A stretch of 64,000 nt of DNA from Candidatus Magasanikiibacteriota bacterium (GTDB taxonomy: Bacteria; Patescibacteria; ABY1; Magasanikbacterales; 2-02-FULL-50-9b). Numbering within the stretch: the first letter of the stretch is position 1; each line of letters begins with the position of its first letter. The stretch is from contig CAITMK010000008.1 of assembly GCA_903893485.1 (NCBI GenBank), positions 29,931 to 93,930 of the forward strand, read 5' to 3'. The notes under the pieces were generated by a model. That model made no database searches and was not told the DNA's origin. It saw only the letters and a program-made list of their open reading frames with translations. Below, one piece after another: positions 49,465 to 57,499 of the stretch. The position numbers were made by a program, and so were the translations under genes.

Positions 49465-50927
49465 TTGTTGCGACGATATTGTAACGCTTCAATAATTTCT
49501 TGTTCATCAATTGTTTCTCTCTCCGCAAGCGCCGCAATCGTTCGTGCTACCAGCGTGACTTTTGTTATTCCGCGCCCAGAAAGTTGCAAAGTTTCTGCTG
49601 CCGCCTGCAATATTTTTTTTGCATTTGCGCTGCAAAGCACTAATGGGCTAATTTTATTTTTTAAAATTCTTCGTGCGGCAATTATTCGTTGTTGAATTAT
49701 TTCGGAGGTTTCATTAGTTTTTTCTTGTAGTAATTCCTTTGCTTCAAGCGGCGCTACATCACAAAACATATCAAAACGATCAAGAAGCGGCCCCGAAATT
49801 TTTTTATGGTATCGCAGTAAATCTGCGGCAGTGCAGCTGCATTGTTTTTTTGGATGCGTTGCAAAACCGCAGGGACAAGGATTTTGTGCGGCAACGAGCA
49901 TGCAGTGTGTTGGCAATTCAATTACATAGCCCGCGCGATGCAAAACAATACTTCCATTTTCAAGTGGTTCGCGTAATTGTTCAAGCACGCTACGTGGAAA
50001 TTCAGAAAATTCATCAAGAAATAAAATTCCCCTGTTGGCTAATGTTAGTTCGCCAAGTTTGCACGACGCGCCGCCACCCAATAATGCAATTGACGTTGCG
50101 GTGTGATGTGGTGCGCGATACGGTGGTGTAATAATTGGAAATTCTAATTCTTTTTCTGCACCGTGTCCAAACACAGAATAAATTTGTGTCACTTCAACGG
50201 ATTCCTCTGGTATTAGCGGCGGCATAATACTTGGAAGTGCTCGCGCCAACATTGTTTTGCCACTGCCAGGTGCCCCAGACAATAAAATATGATGCGCTCC
50301 TGCAACTGCAATTTCTAACGCACGTTTTGCAAAGGCATTTCCCGCGACCTGTTCAAATGTGTGTGGATAAAATCTTTCTGTATTTCCCGCTGAGCTATTT
50401 ACATAAGGCTTAATTATTTTTTCTCCTAATAGATGCATCACTAATTCCCTAAAATTATTAACAGGGTAAACTACTATCCCAGAAACGTACACAGCTTCCG
50501 CAGCATTTTCTGCTGGAACAAAAAAAGATTCAAATTTTTGCGCTGCGGCTAATTGCGCAATCGCTAAAATGCCACGTACAGGCCGAATCGCGCCATTGAG
50601 CCCAAGCTCGCCGACGGCCATGATTTTTTCAAGTCCGGTTAGTTTTTTTTCACGTGCAATAATGCCAAGCGCAATGGCCAAATCCATTGCAGCACCCTCT
50701 TTTTTAGTTTCCGCGGGCGCTAAATTGGTAATTATTCTGAAATTATAAGGAAATGCCAGCCCACTTTCTTTAATTGCTGCACGAATTCGTGATCGTGCCT
50801 CTTGAATGCTTGTGTCTGGAAGCCCCACAATGTGCCACGCGCTCATTCCTTGTGCCACTTCTGTTTCTACGGTAACCAAAGCTGCCTGCACGCCAACTAA
50901 TGTGGCGCTGTATGTCTGCGTAATCAT
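49461..50927 (-). CDS. comM: YifB/ComM-type Mg-chelatase-like AAA ATPase
   Basis: This 488-residue protein has the N-terminal lid domain typical of ComM (VTVETEVAQGMSAWHIVGLPDTSIQEARSRIRAAIKESGL), an AAA+ core with Walker A SGAPGSGKTMLARALPSIMPPL near 215 and Walker B GILFLDEFSEFPRSVLEQLREPLENG, and a zinc-type CPCGFATHPKKQCSC block. ComM is a branch-migration helicase for incorporating DNA in natural transformation. It lies downstream of lspA in the DksA-lspA-comM operon. Confidence 0.94.
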   Translation of the reverse strand: MITQTYSATLVGVQAALVTVETEVAQGMSAWHIVGLPDTSIQEARSRIRAAIKESGLAFPYNFRIITNLAPAETKKEGAAMDLAIALGIIAREKKLTGLEKIMAVGELGLNGAIRPVRGILAIAQLAAAQKFESFFVPAENAAEAVYVSGIVVYPVNNFRELVMHLLGEKIIKPYVNSSAGNTERFYPHTFEQVAGNAFAKRALEIAVAGAHHILLSGAPGSGKTMLARALPSIMPPLIPEESVEVTQIYSVFGHGAEKELEFPIITPPYRAPHHTATSIALLGGGASCKLGELTLANRGILFLDEFSEFPRSVLEQLREPLENGSIVLHRAGYVIELPTHCMLVAAQNPCPCGFATHPKKQCSCTAADLLRYHKKISGPLLDRFDMFCDVAPLEAKELLQEKTNETSEIIQQRIIAARRILKNKISPLVLCSANAKKILQAAAETLQLSGRGITKVTLVARTIAALAERETIDEQEIIEALQYRRNN

Positions 50928-50944
50928 AACCCCCCTTAATTAAG

Positions 50945-51346
50945 TTAATCTTTTGAAAAAACAAGCCCCAATAATCCAACCGCTACCAACACATCCGCCA
51001 GATTAATAATACTATATAGAATGCGCAGATAGTCTACGGTTACACCAAGTGTGGCGCGATCGAAAATATTTGAGAGCGCACCAAAAAAAATTGGCACTAG
51101 CCATATTCGGCGCGGACCACGTATGGTTATAGCAAGAGCGGCCAAAAAAATAAGTGCCACTGGAACCGCAATGCTTGCACGCACTGGAATGCCAAATGCA
51201 ATTCCAAGGTTATGAAATCGCTCAAACGCCAAAAGCGGCCATCCAAAATGGCTACTAAAATAAGGTTGTTCAACAAGCACCTTGAGAAAACGATCGGCGG
51301 TGAGCGTTGCTAAACTTAAAAATAGTACTAACCCCCTTTCCTTCAT
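50945..51346 (-). CDS. lspA: lipoprotein signal peptidase
   Basis: This 133-residue protein has four membrane helices and the two aspartates of signal peptidase II, in GALSNIFDRATLGVTVDYLRI and IINLADVLVAVG. It cleaves lipoprotein signals at the lipid-modified cysteine, such as that of the solute-binding protein at 14-15.5 kb. It begins 4 bases after the stop of the DksA-like gene. Confidence 0.92.
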   Translation of the reverse strand: MKERGLVLFLSLATLTADRFLKVLVEQPYFSSHFGWPLLAFERFHNLGIAFGIPVRASIAVPVALIFLAALAITIRGPRRIWLVPIFFGALSNIFDRATLGVTVDYLRILYSIINLADVLVAVGLLGLVFSKD

Positions 51347-51349
51347 AAA

Positions 51350-51712
51350 TTAGACTTCTTGTGTCAAGGCCTTTTTGCATGCCACACAACTAGATGATGT
51401 TGGACGTGCGCGTAAGCGTTGTTCATCAATCGGCTCCTTGCAATACTTGCAAATGCCGTAAGAGCCATTTTCAATGCGAGCTAGCGCTTCCTTTGTGTCC
51501 CGAAGATCTGATTTTAATGAATCAATTAGCTGTAGATTGGTATCGTATGTTGCAACCTCTTCAGCACTTTCATCCTCGCCTTCGCCGTAGTTTGGGAAAA
51601 CCGATCCGGTTTCTTTGTCAGTAAGGTCACTAAGTTGGCGCTCAATGCGAGCGTTAAGTTCAACCAGTTGTTCGGTTATTTCAGTGATAAGCGCTTTAGA
51701 TAGTTGGGTCAT
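51350..51712 (-). CDS. DksA/TraR-type zinc-finger protein
   Basis: This 120-residue protein has an N-terminal coiled-coil (EITEQLVELNARIERQLSDL), an acidic segment and a C4 zinc finger (GICKYCKEPIDEQRLRARPTSSSCVACKK). The finger is the TraR/DksA C4 type. Relatives bind RNA polymerase through its secondary channel, but the acidic tip DxxDxA of true DksA is not obvious, so a DksA-like rather than DksA call is made. It is first in an operon with lspA and comM. Promoter TTGACA-N18-TATACT lies upstream (51735-51764). Confidence 0.87.
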   Translation of the reverse strand: MTQLSKALITEITEQLVELNARIERQLSDLTDKETGSVFPNYGEGEDESAEEVATYDTNLQLIDSLKSDLRDTKEALARIENGSYGICKYCKEPIDEQRLRARPTSSSCVACKKALTQEV

Positions 51713-51734
51713 ATAGTTTCAGAATATAGATGGC

Positions 51735-51764
51735 AGTATAGAAACAAGCAAAACAACTTGTCAA
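51735..51764 (-). promoter_or_regulatory. promoter of the DksA-like/lspA/comM operon
   Basis: On the minus strand, TTGACA, an 18-bp spacer and TATACT (51735-51740), 22 bases before the ATG. Confidence 0.7.
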
Positions 51765-51784
51765 GCTCGATTTAGTATTAAAAC

Positions 51785-52219
51785 GCAAAAGGCGCGGGCC
51801 AACGCCCGAATTCATAAATGATCGGCGAGGCACCGCGCCATTGCAAGGCGGACGTACTTGAGATGTTCCACGTTTGGGCAGAACGTCTCGAGACTGTTGA
51901 CCTTGCTAGGTTGGGTTGTGTTCTTCTAGTTGACCCTCAACGTGGTGTAATGCTTGAAAGCAAACCTCTATTTATTTTTGTGAGGTAACACCGGATATGT
52001 TTGAGCCGGGAATACATACGGAGTATGTTTCAACCTGCACTCAATCCTATCGCGAGAGTAAGAGAACATTGTAAAGAGCTAATGTGTTGCTGGCAACGGT
52101 TTGGTTGCGGCAACCGAACTATTTAATTGTCGAACTGCGAACAAAGAACTACGTTGTGTGAACTGCCAGGGGAACCATCTACGATATTTCACGTGGGCTC
52201 AACCGCTTCAGATCATCAC
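51785..52219 (-). ncRNA. large orphan structured RNA, about 430 nt
   Basis: A near-consensus promoter (TTGACA-N17-TATAGT, 52226-52254) drives the minus strand into a stretch with no credible gene. It is rich in helices: a 12-bp stem (CTTGAGATGTTC/GAACGTCTCGAG), ACATAC-GGA-GTATGT, GGTTTGGTTGC/GCAACC, CCGG/CCGG, ACCTC/GAGGT, and ATGATC/GATCAT pairing the two ends. A GC hairpin (51796-51809) and T-rich tail close it. I looked for RNase P (GAGGAAAGTCC core), tmRNA (tRNA-like ends) and SRP signatures and found none. Confidence 0.65.
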
Positions 52220-52225
52220 GAAGAT

Positions 52226-52254
52226 ACTATACCATAAAAAACATGTTTTGTCAA
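52226..52254 (-). promoter_or_regulatory. promoter of the 430-nt RNA
   Basis: TTGACA (52249-52254), a 17-bp spacer and TATAGT (52226-52231) on the minus strand, one of the strongest matches in the window. Confidence 0.82.
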
Positions 52255-52306
52255 CGTAGCATGCGTGCAGTATTGAAAAATGGGAGTTACCCCCAGTATT
52301 CACAGT

Positions 52307-52315
52307 TTATCCACA
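52307..52315. promoter_or_regulatory. perfect DnaA box
   Basis: TTATCCACA. It is isolated in the noncoding stretch between the two RNA genes. Confidence 0.45.
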
Positions 52316-52366
52316 GGTTTATAAACAATGTATAGCCTATCTTATACATTTTCAGGGGAGGGGGCA

Positions 52367-52395
52367 TTGACATTTTTTGGCGGCAATGATAAATT
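52367..52395 (+). promoter_or_regulatory. promoter of the 68-nt RNA
   Basis: TTGACA (52367-52372), a 17-bp spacer and TAAATT (52390-52395). Confidence 0.65.
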
Positions 52396-52401
52396 GTCAC
52401 C

Positions 52402-52469
52402 ATAAAATAGTCATCCGGCATTTGCTGGTGTACCAGGGAGGGGTACACCCGTAAGGGCCGGATCTTTTT
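52402..52469 (+). ncRNA. small hairpin RNA, about 68 nt
   Basis: Transcription from the TTGACA-N17-TAAATT promoter would start near 52402. The product is almost wholly helical: outer arms ATCCGGC (52413-52419) and GCCGGAT (52457-52463), and inner arms GGTGTACC (52427-52434) and GGTACACC (52442-52449) with a CAGGGAG loop. Five T follow. It has no open frame of note. It converges on the methyltransferase gene, so it could be just a terminator for a short leader, or an sRNA. Confidence 0.5.
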
Positions 52470-53619
52470 AGTTTTTAACCAAGCGTACAATTTGGCGGCC
52501 GGTGCGCTGATCTTCACGCATATATAGTACGGTCTCGTGTTCAGGTAAAATCGGATCAATCGAGAAGGCTGTGTCGGCAATAATTTCAGCCAGTGGTAAA
52601 AGCTCAAAAGGTTTGGTTTGAAATGGAATTGCCAAGACAATAACGCCATTTGGCGCTAGCACTGGAGTGAGTGCAGTTAATGCTTTGTGATAAAGCGATG
52701 TCAAGTCTTGTTTTTCAGTAGAAGTTAATTGTTCGCCAGTTTTTAATGGGCGGCCTAAAAAAGTTTCAGCAACAATCAAATCAACGGAGCCCGGTTTTAC
52801 ATGGCGCGGAGTTGAGGTTGCATCATGCTGAAAAATGGTGATCTCGGCGGTAAGGTCAAATTGTTTTTGCGCCCACGCAAGCCCCTTCTTGGTGTCATCG
52901 ACTGCAAACTTGGCAATATCAGATCCTGTTATGCGGCGTGCACCTAAAAGTGCAGCCTCAGCAAGGACAGTGCCAGACCCACAAAATGGATCGTATATAT
53001 GTAGCTGGGTAATATCGCGCGTCTTTGTGGCAATATTAATCATCATTTTTGCCAACTTTGGTGGTAACATGCCACGCTTTGCGTCACGACCCGGGCGTTC
53101 ATAGTCACGGAATGACCATTCTGCAAAAGATTGAATTTGAACGGTTTTAGCGATAATCACCATGCTCGAGTCCTTTAAAACCACCAATTCACAGCCATCT
53201 GGGGGTAATAAACCTTCTAATTTAATGCTAGCGCTGGATAGTTCTGGGGTCTTGCTGACTACAAAACGGGTGGGGCGAGAAGCTTTTTCTTGGATATAGC
53301 GCTTGAGTTCTAAGCCAATTTTTGCAAATTCCGGTGCATTTATAACGGAAACGCCAAAGGAGATTTTGTTGCGGCTTTGGCAAGAATCAATGATTTCTGT
53401 AGCTAAAAACTCTAAATCTGGAGCATTGCTTGACGAAATAACTTCTAAAATTTTTACAACACCACCTAGGGTTTGCATCAGCCAGGCAGGTGATTCATTG
53501 GTTTCAACGACAAAAAAACGACCTTGAATGGTCTTGCCGCCTGCAAATTGGGGAAATCGGGATATAAGTTCCGCCTCTGACATGGCATGAAATGTCCCAA
53601 ATTGAAATATAAGTTGCAT
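52468..53619 (-). CDS. TRM11/UPF0020-type RNA methyltransferase
   Basis: This 383-residue protein has an N-terminal THUMP-like half (FVVETNESPAWLMQTLGG..., KNKISFGVSV) and a C-terminal Rossmann methyltransferase with the SAM motif IYDPFCGSGTVLAEAALLGARRITGSDI near 215 and VDLIVAETFLGRPLKTG at the catalytic-loop position, where relatives have D/N-P-P-Y. The likely target is guanine-N2 of tRNA or rRNA. It starts at 53619 with TATTAT 7 bases upstream, a leaderless type. Confidence 0.85.
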   Translation of the reverse strand: MQLIFQFGTFHAMSEAELISRFPQFAGGKTIQGRFFVVETNESPAWLMQTLGGVVKILEVISSSNAPDLEFLATEIIDSCQSRNKISFGVSVINAPEFAKIGLELKRYIQEKASRPTRFVVSKTPELSSASIKLEGLLPPDGCELVVLKDSSMVIIAKTVQIQSFAEWSFRDYERPGRDAKRGMLPPKLAKMMINIATKTRDITQLHIYDPFCGSGTVLAEAALLGARRITGSDIAKFAVDDTKKGLAWAQKQFDLTAEITIFQHDATSTPRHVKPGSVDLIVAETFLGRPLKTGEQLTSTEKQDLTSLYHKALTALTPVLAPNGVIVLAIPFQTKPFELLPLAEIIADTAFSIDPILPEHETVLYMREDQRTGRQIVRLVKN

Positions 53620-53639
53620 ACCGAGGATAATATCATGCC

Positions 53640-53668
53640 TTGACAGAATAAGAAAGGCTTGCTATCAT
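53640..53668 (+). promoter_or_regulatory. promoter of the 300-nt RNA
   Basis: TTGACA (53640-53645), a 17-bp spacer and TATCAT (53663-53668), divergent from the methyltransferase gene. Confidence 0.75.
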
Positions 53669-53674
53669 GCTTTT

Positions 53675-53972
53675 TAAGTTAGTGGCCGCCTCTTTGGGCC
53701 CCAGCACTCCCATCAACTCCAAGAATTCCGCGCGGGTGTTCCGTTGCGATGCATTCTGGATGTACAAACAGATGGCTAGTGCGATTCCCACTTTGATTGT
53801 GAGCCGGCAGGGAGTGAGCAAATCCTCCCGCTGGCACTGAAGACTGTCTCAGAAATCTTCGCGAGAAGAGTAAAATGATAAATGTTCCCCTCCGGCGATC
53901 CAAATTCTCGGTCGTTAAAGGAACAGGTCATTTTTGCTGCAGATAGCTCAGCCGATCAAGGTGGGTTTTTTT
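53675..53972 (+). ncRNA. orphan structured RNA, about 300 nt
   Basis: A gene-free stretch with its own promoter and a T-run end. Visible helices: a long-range 13-bp stem (53787-53799 with 53953-53965) that also forms the terminator arm; GCCGGC-GGGAG paired with CTCCC-GCTGGC inside it; and TCTTC-GCGA-GAAGA with a GNRA tetraloop. The two short minus-strand open frames here look non-protein. RNase P and tmRNA hallmarks are missing. It lies just upstream of rpsO's own promoter. Confidence 0.6.
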
Positions 53973-53973
53973 A

Positions 53974-54002
53974 TTGACAAAAATACGGATATCTGCTAGC
54001 AT
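53974..54002 (+). promoter_or_regulatory. rpsO promoter
   Basis: TTGACA (53974-53979), a 17-bp spacer and TAGCAT (53997-54002), starting right after the T-run of the upstream RNA. Confidence 0.8.
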
Positions 54003-54008
54003 ACGAGT

Positions 54009-54095
54009 GTATTTAATTAATCCCGGACTAAATCCGGCCGCGGACGCTGACTCTTGCGTTGGCACCCCACGGAATTTTAACGAACGCAAGGTATG
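54009..54095 (+). promoter_or_regulatory. structured rpsO leader that can hide the ribosome-binding site
   Basis: The leader of about 85 bases has a hairpin CCGGA-CTAAA-TCCGG (54023-54037) and a long stem pairing CTTGCGTT (54053-54060) with AACGCAAG (54083-54090). The 3' arm runs into AAGG just before the ATG, so the helix would mask initiation. This is the usual logic of S15 autoregulation, where S15 binds its own leader. Confidence 0.65.
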
Positions 54096-54422
54096 TTGGA
54101 TAAAGATAAGAAACAAAAAATCATCGCGAAGTTCCGCACGCATGCTGGCGACACAGGTTCACCAGAAGTGCAGATCGCTATTTTGTCAGCTGAAATCGAA
54201 GAGCTGATCGGACATTTGAAAACGCATCGCAAGGATCATTCCTCGCGCCGTGGCCTTTTACGCAAAGTGAGTGAACGTCGTCGTTTGCTTCGTTACCTCC
54301 AGCGTGAAAATGCTACCAGCTTTGAAAAATTAGTTAAGCAGCTTGGTTTGAAAGCTGCAAAACAGTTCGCAGATCTCGATAAGCATGACGATGTAGTAGA
54401 CGAGTTGGAACCAGCGGTCTAA
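54093..54422 (+). CDS. rpsO: 30S ribosomal protein S15
   Basis: This 109-residue protein has the S15 core THAGDTGSPEVQIAILSAEIEELIGHLKTHRKDHSSRRGLLRKVSERRRLLRYLQ. It is about 20 residues longer than E. coli S15 at the acidic C-terminus (FADLDKHDDVVDELEPAV). It binds the central domain of 16S rRNA. Next to it lie a NYN-domain gene and pnp, an expanded version of the common rpsO-pnp pair. Confidence 0.97.
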   Translation: MLDKDKKQKIIAKFRTHAGDTGSPEVQIAILSAEIEELIGHLKTHRKDHSSRRGLLRKVSERRRLLRYLQRENATSFEKLVKQLGLKAAKQFADLDKHDDVVDELEPAV

Positions 54423-54433
54423 TTCATTTTTAC

Positions 54434-55180
54434 ATGGCTCGAACAAAACAACGGAAAGCCGTTGGTGAAATGCCGGTGCAAATTGCGCCGGCCGCTGCAC
54501 CCACTGCTGCCGCAATCACTTACGGTGCTCAGCGCGTCGGTATTTTTATTGACGTGCAAAATATGTACTATAGTGCCAAAAATTTATTTGGCGCGAAAGT
54601 AAACTTTATTAACGTGGTACGCGGTGCAATCCGTGACCGCCAACTGATTCGTGCAATTGCGTATGTGGTGGAAACACCGCAGCAACACGAAACACGTTTT
54701 TTTGATGCACTCCGCTTGCAGGGCATTGAATTAAAAGAACGCGATTTGCAAGTATTTTCCAGCGGCGTTAAAAAAGCTGACTGGGATGTGGGTATTGCAG
54801 TAGATGCAATCCGCATCAGCGACGTATTAGATGTTGTTGTATTAGTATCCGGAGATGGCGATTATTTGCCACTTGTGGAATACTTACAGAACAAGGGTCG
54901 TCGCGTAGAAGTTATGGCGTTTCGCAATACATCATCAAGCAAATTGGTGGAAATGGCAGATGCTTTTTACGATCTCGCGGATCCAAATGCGGGCTATATG
55001 ATTCATGGCGCAGCGCCGGCAGCACCAATGGCACCAACGCACGGGCCAAATCATGCGCCAGTGCCAGCTCCAATGAATCCAGCGCCATCAGCGCAAGTTC
55101 ATATTCATCAGCAACCTCAACATCATAACCAAGAGCAGAGCGGTAAACCTCGTGGACGGGGCAAACGCACAATAATGTAA
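54434..55180 (+). CDS. NYN-domain (LabA/DUF88-like) putative RNase
   Basis: This 248-residue protein has the PIN-like NYN fold: RVGIFIDVQNMYYSAKNLFGAKVN near 35, KKADWDVGIAVDAIRI near 115 and VVVLVSGDGDYLPLVEYLQNKGRRVEVMAF near 140, which together supply the acidic metal-binding residues. The C-terminal about 70 residues are Pro/His/Ala-rich and end basic. It sits between rpsO and pnp, so it likely works in RNA processing or decay with PNPase; that is inferred from position. Confidence 0.9.
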   Translation: MARTKQRKAVGEMPVQIAPAAAPTAAAITYGAQRVGIFIDVQNMYYSAKNLFGAKVNFINVVRGAIRDRQLIRAIAYVVETPQQHETRFFDALRLQGIELKERDLQVFSSGVKKADWDVGIAVDAIRISDVLDVVVLVSGDGDYLPLVEYLQNKGRRVEVMAFRNTSSSKLVEMADAFYDLADPNAGYMIHGAAPAAPMAPTHGPNHAPVPAPMNPAPSAQVHIHQQPQHHNQEQSGKPRGRGKRTIM

Positions 55181-55184
55181 TTTT

Positions 55185-57452
55185 ATGACACAAAAGTTTT
55201 CAACACAGTGGGGCGGACGCACCCTTACCATCGAAGTTGGTAAATTTGCGCCACAAGCAAGTGGTTCATGTACCGTTCAATACGGTGATACTGTAGTGAT
55301 GGGTACTGCAACCATGAGCGACAATCGTCGTGACGGTATCGATTGGTTTCCACTCTCTGTTGATTACGAAGAAAAATTGTACGCGGCTGGTATTATTAAG
55401 GGTTCACGGTTCATTAAGCGTGAAGGCCGTCCATCTGACGAAGCAATTTTGTGTGGTCGCATGGTAGATCGTGGTATTCGTCCACTTTTCAACGATCTCA
55501 TGCGTAATGATGTGCAGGTGGTAACGTCAACTTTGTCATTCGACAACGAAAACGATCACGAAGCACTTTGTGTTATCGCCGCAAGTTGCGCACTAACCAT
55601 TTCTGACATTCCATTTAATGGTCCAGTCGGTGGTATTCGCGTTGGCCAAATCGAAGGCGAATGGGTAATTAATCCAACTGTCGAAGCATTAACAAAATCT
55701 GCATTGAATTTGCTTATCACGGGTACCACTGAAAAGGTAACCCAAATCGAAGCAGACGCACAGCAAGTTACCGAAGAAACATTTATTGCTGCAATTGAAT
55801 TTGCACAAAAGCATTTAAAGGAACCAATTGCGCTTATCAAAGAAGTTGCGGCTGCAGTTGGAAAAACAAAACGTGTGGTTGTAATTGACGTGCCAGCCGA
55901 CGGTGGTTCAGAAGCAGAAATTACTGACACCGCAATTTTGGAACTTGCACATGCATTTATTGCAAAGCACGCCACTGAAGTTTTCTATGATGCGCCAAAA
56001 CGCACCAAAGCAGATCGCATGGCAGCGTTTGCAAAAATAAAAGAATTGTTAGATGCATATTTTACCCGCGAAAATATTTCAAAGGATCGTCGTAAGGTTG
56101 CATTCACCAAATTAAAACATATCGTTGAAGAATTTATTACAGAAGAAGTCATCGAACGCGGTCGCCGTGTTGATGGCCGTGGTCTTCGTGAAATTCGTCC
56201 GCTTACATCAGAGGTTGCATTACTTCCTCGTACGCACGGTACTGGATTTTTCCAGCGTGGTGAAACACATGTATTGTCTGTCGTAACTTTGGGTTCACCG
56301 GGCGACGAACAAATTTTGCAAAGTCTTGAAGGCGAAAGCAAAAAGCGTTACATGCATCACTATAACTTCCCCGCATATTCTGTTGGTGAAACAGGCCCTA
56401 ATCGTGGCCCAGGTCGCCGCGAAATTGGTCATGGTGCGCTCGCCGAAAAAGCACTCATGCCAGTGCTTCCACCAAAAGAAACTTTTCCATACACGATTCG
56501 CGTGGTGTCAGAAGTTATGTCATCAAATGGCTCATCATCGATGGGTTCAACGTGTGGCTCAACTTTGGCGCTCATGGATGCAGGTGTGCCAATTAGCGCT
56601 CCAGTTGGTGGTATCGCAATGGGCTTGGCTTCAAACGCAGCAGGTAAGTATGTTATCTTAACCGACTTGCAGGATTTAGAAGACGGCCCAGGCGGTATGG
56701 ATTTCAAAATCGCTGGTACACGCGCCGGTATTACCGCAATCCAGATGGATACCAAAACGCCAGATGGTTTGAACGCACAAATTATTAAAGAAACATTTGC
56801 TCAAGCTAAAGAAGCTCGCATGCAAGTTTTGGATGTCATGGCAGCGGCACTTGCGAATCCTCGCGCTGACATCTCGCCATATGCGCCAAAAATTGTTACC
56901 TTCATGATCCCGGTAGATAAGATTCGTGAAGTGATCGGTCCAGGCGGCAAGGTTATCAATGAAATCATTGATAAGTGTGGCGTGAAAATTGATATCGAAC
57001 AGACCGGTCAGGTTTCTGTGACTGCAGTTGCAGGTGCAAAACTTGAAGAAGCCGTTGATTGGATTAAAAATATCGTGCGCGTTGTTGAAGCCGGCGAAAT
57101 TTTTGAAGACGCAGTAGTCACACGTGTTGAAGACTATGGTCTCTTTGCTGAAGTGTTACCAAAGCAGGAAGGATTAGTACACGTTTCAGAAATTTCATGG
57201 GAACGTGTTGAAAGCCCACAAGAACTTTTCAAAGTCGGTGATCATGTAAAAGTAATGGTAAAGGAAATTGACGATCAAGGACGCATTTCACTTTCTATTA
57301 AACGCATGACAGCGCCTCCTGCAGATTATCAGGATCGCCCACCACGCCCACCTCGTGAAGGCGGCGATCGTCCACATCATGGTGGAGGCGGAGGACGCCC
57401 ACCACAAGGCCGCGGAGGTCATGGAGGCGGCGGAGGCCGTGGAAGATTCTAA
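55185..57452 (+). CDS. pnp: polyribonucleotide nucleotidyltransferase
   Basis: This 755-residue PNPase degrades RNA 3'-5' with phosphate. It has two RNase PH domains (FKREGRPSDEAILCGRMVDRGIRPLF region; GETHVLSVVTLGSPGDEQ and the catalytic GPGGMDFKIAGTRAGITAIQMDTK), a KH domain (IREVIGPGGKVINEI) and an S1 domain (EDAVVTRVEDYGLFAEVLPKQEGLVHVSEISWERV). The C-terminal tail of about 40 residues is Gly/Arg/Pro/His-rich, an RGG-like RNA-binding extension. A terminator follows at once. Confidence 0.97.
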   Translation: MTQKFSTQWGGRTLTIEVGKFAPQASGSCTVQYGDTVVMGTATMSDNRRDGIDWFPLSVDYEEKLYAAGIIKGSRFIKREGRPSDEAILCGRMVDRGIRPLFNDLMRNDVQVVTSTLSFDNENDHEALCVIAASCALTISDIPFNGPVGGIRVGQIEGEWVINPTVEALTKSALNLLITGTTEKVTQIEADAQQVTEETFIAAIEFAQKHLKEPIALIKEVAAAVGKTKRVVVIDVPADGGSEAEITDTAILELAHAFIAKHATEVFYDAPKRTKADRMAAFAKIKELLDAYFTRENISKDRRKVAFTKLKHIVEEFITEEVIERGRRVDGRGLREIRPLTSEVALLPRTHGTGFFQRGETHVLSVVTLGSPGDEQILQSLEGESKKRYMHHYNFPAYSVGETGPNRGPGRREIGHGALAEKALMPVLPPKETFPYTIRVVSEVMSSNGSSSMGSTCGSTLALMDAGVPISAPVGGIAMGLASNAAGKYVILTDLQDLEDGPGGMDFKIAGTRAGITAIQMDTKTPDGLNAQIIKETFAQAKEARMQVLDVMAAALANPRADISPYAPKIVTFMIPVDKIREVIGPGGKVINEIIDKCGVKIDIEQTGQVSVTAVAGAKLEEAVDWIKNIVRVVEAGEIFEDAVVTRVEDYGLFAEVLPKQEGLVHVSEISWERVESPQELFKVGDHVKVMVKEIDDQGRISLSIKRMTAPPADYQDRPPRPPREGGDRPHHGGGGGRPPQGRGGHGGGGGRGRF

Positions 57453-57456
57453 AAAT

Positions 57457-57483
57457 AAGTCCCGCCCGCAAGGCGGGATTTTT
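57457..57483 (+). terminator. terminator of rpsO-NYN-pnp
   Basis: Hairpin CCCGCC (57461-57466) / GGCGGG (57472-57477) followed by ATTTTTG. Confidence 0.9.
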
Positions 57484-57499
57484 GTGCTAAGATGTTTAT

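Noticed and set aside
51785..52219. RNase P RNA or tmRNA as the identity of the 430-nt RNA
   Set aside because: I could not find the RNase P core (GAGGAAAGTCC-like, ACAGAA) or tRNA-like ends and CCA of tmRNA on either strand. Kept as unassigned until a model search is done.
53633..53903. Two short minus-strand frames in the 300-nt RNA region
   Set aside because: Cys/His/Arg-rich translations with no start signal; the plus strand has a complete promoter-RNA-terminator unit.
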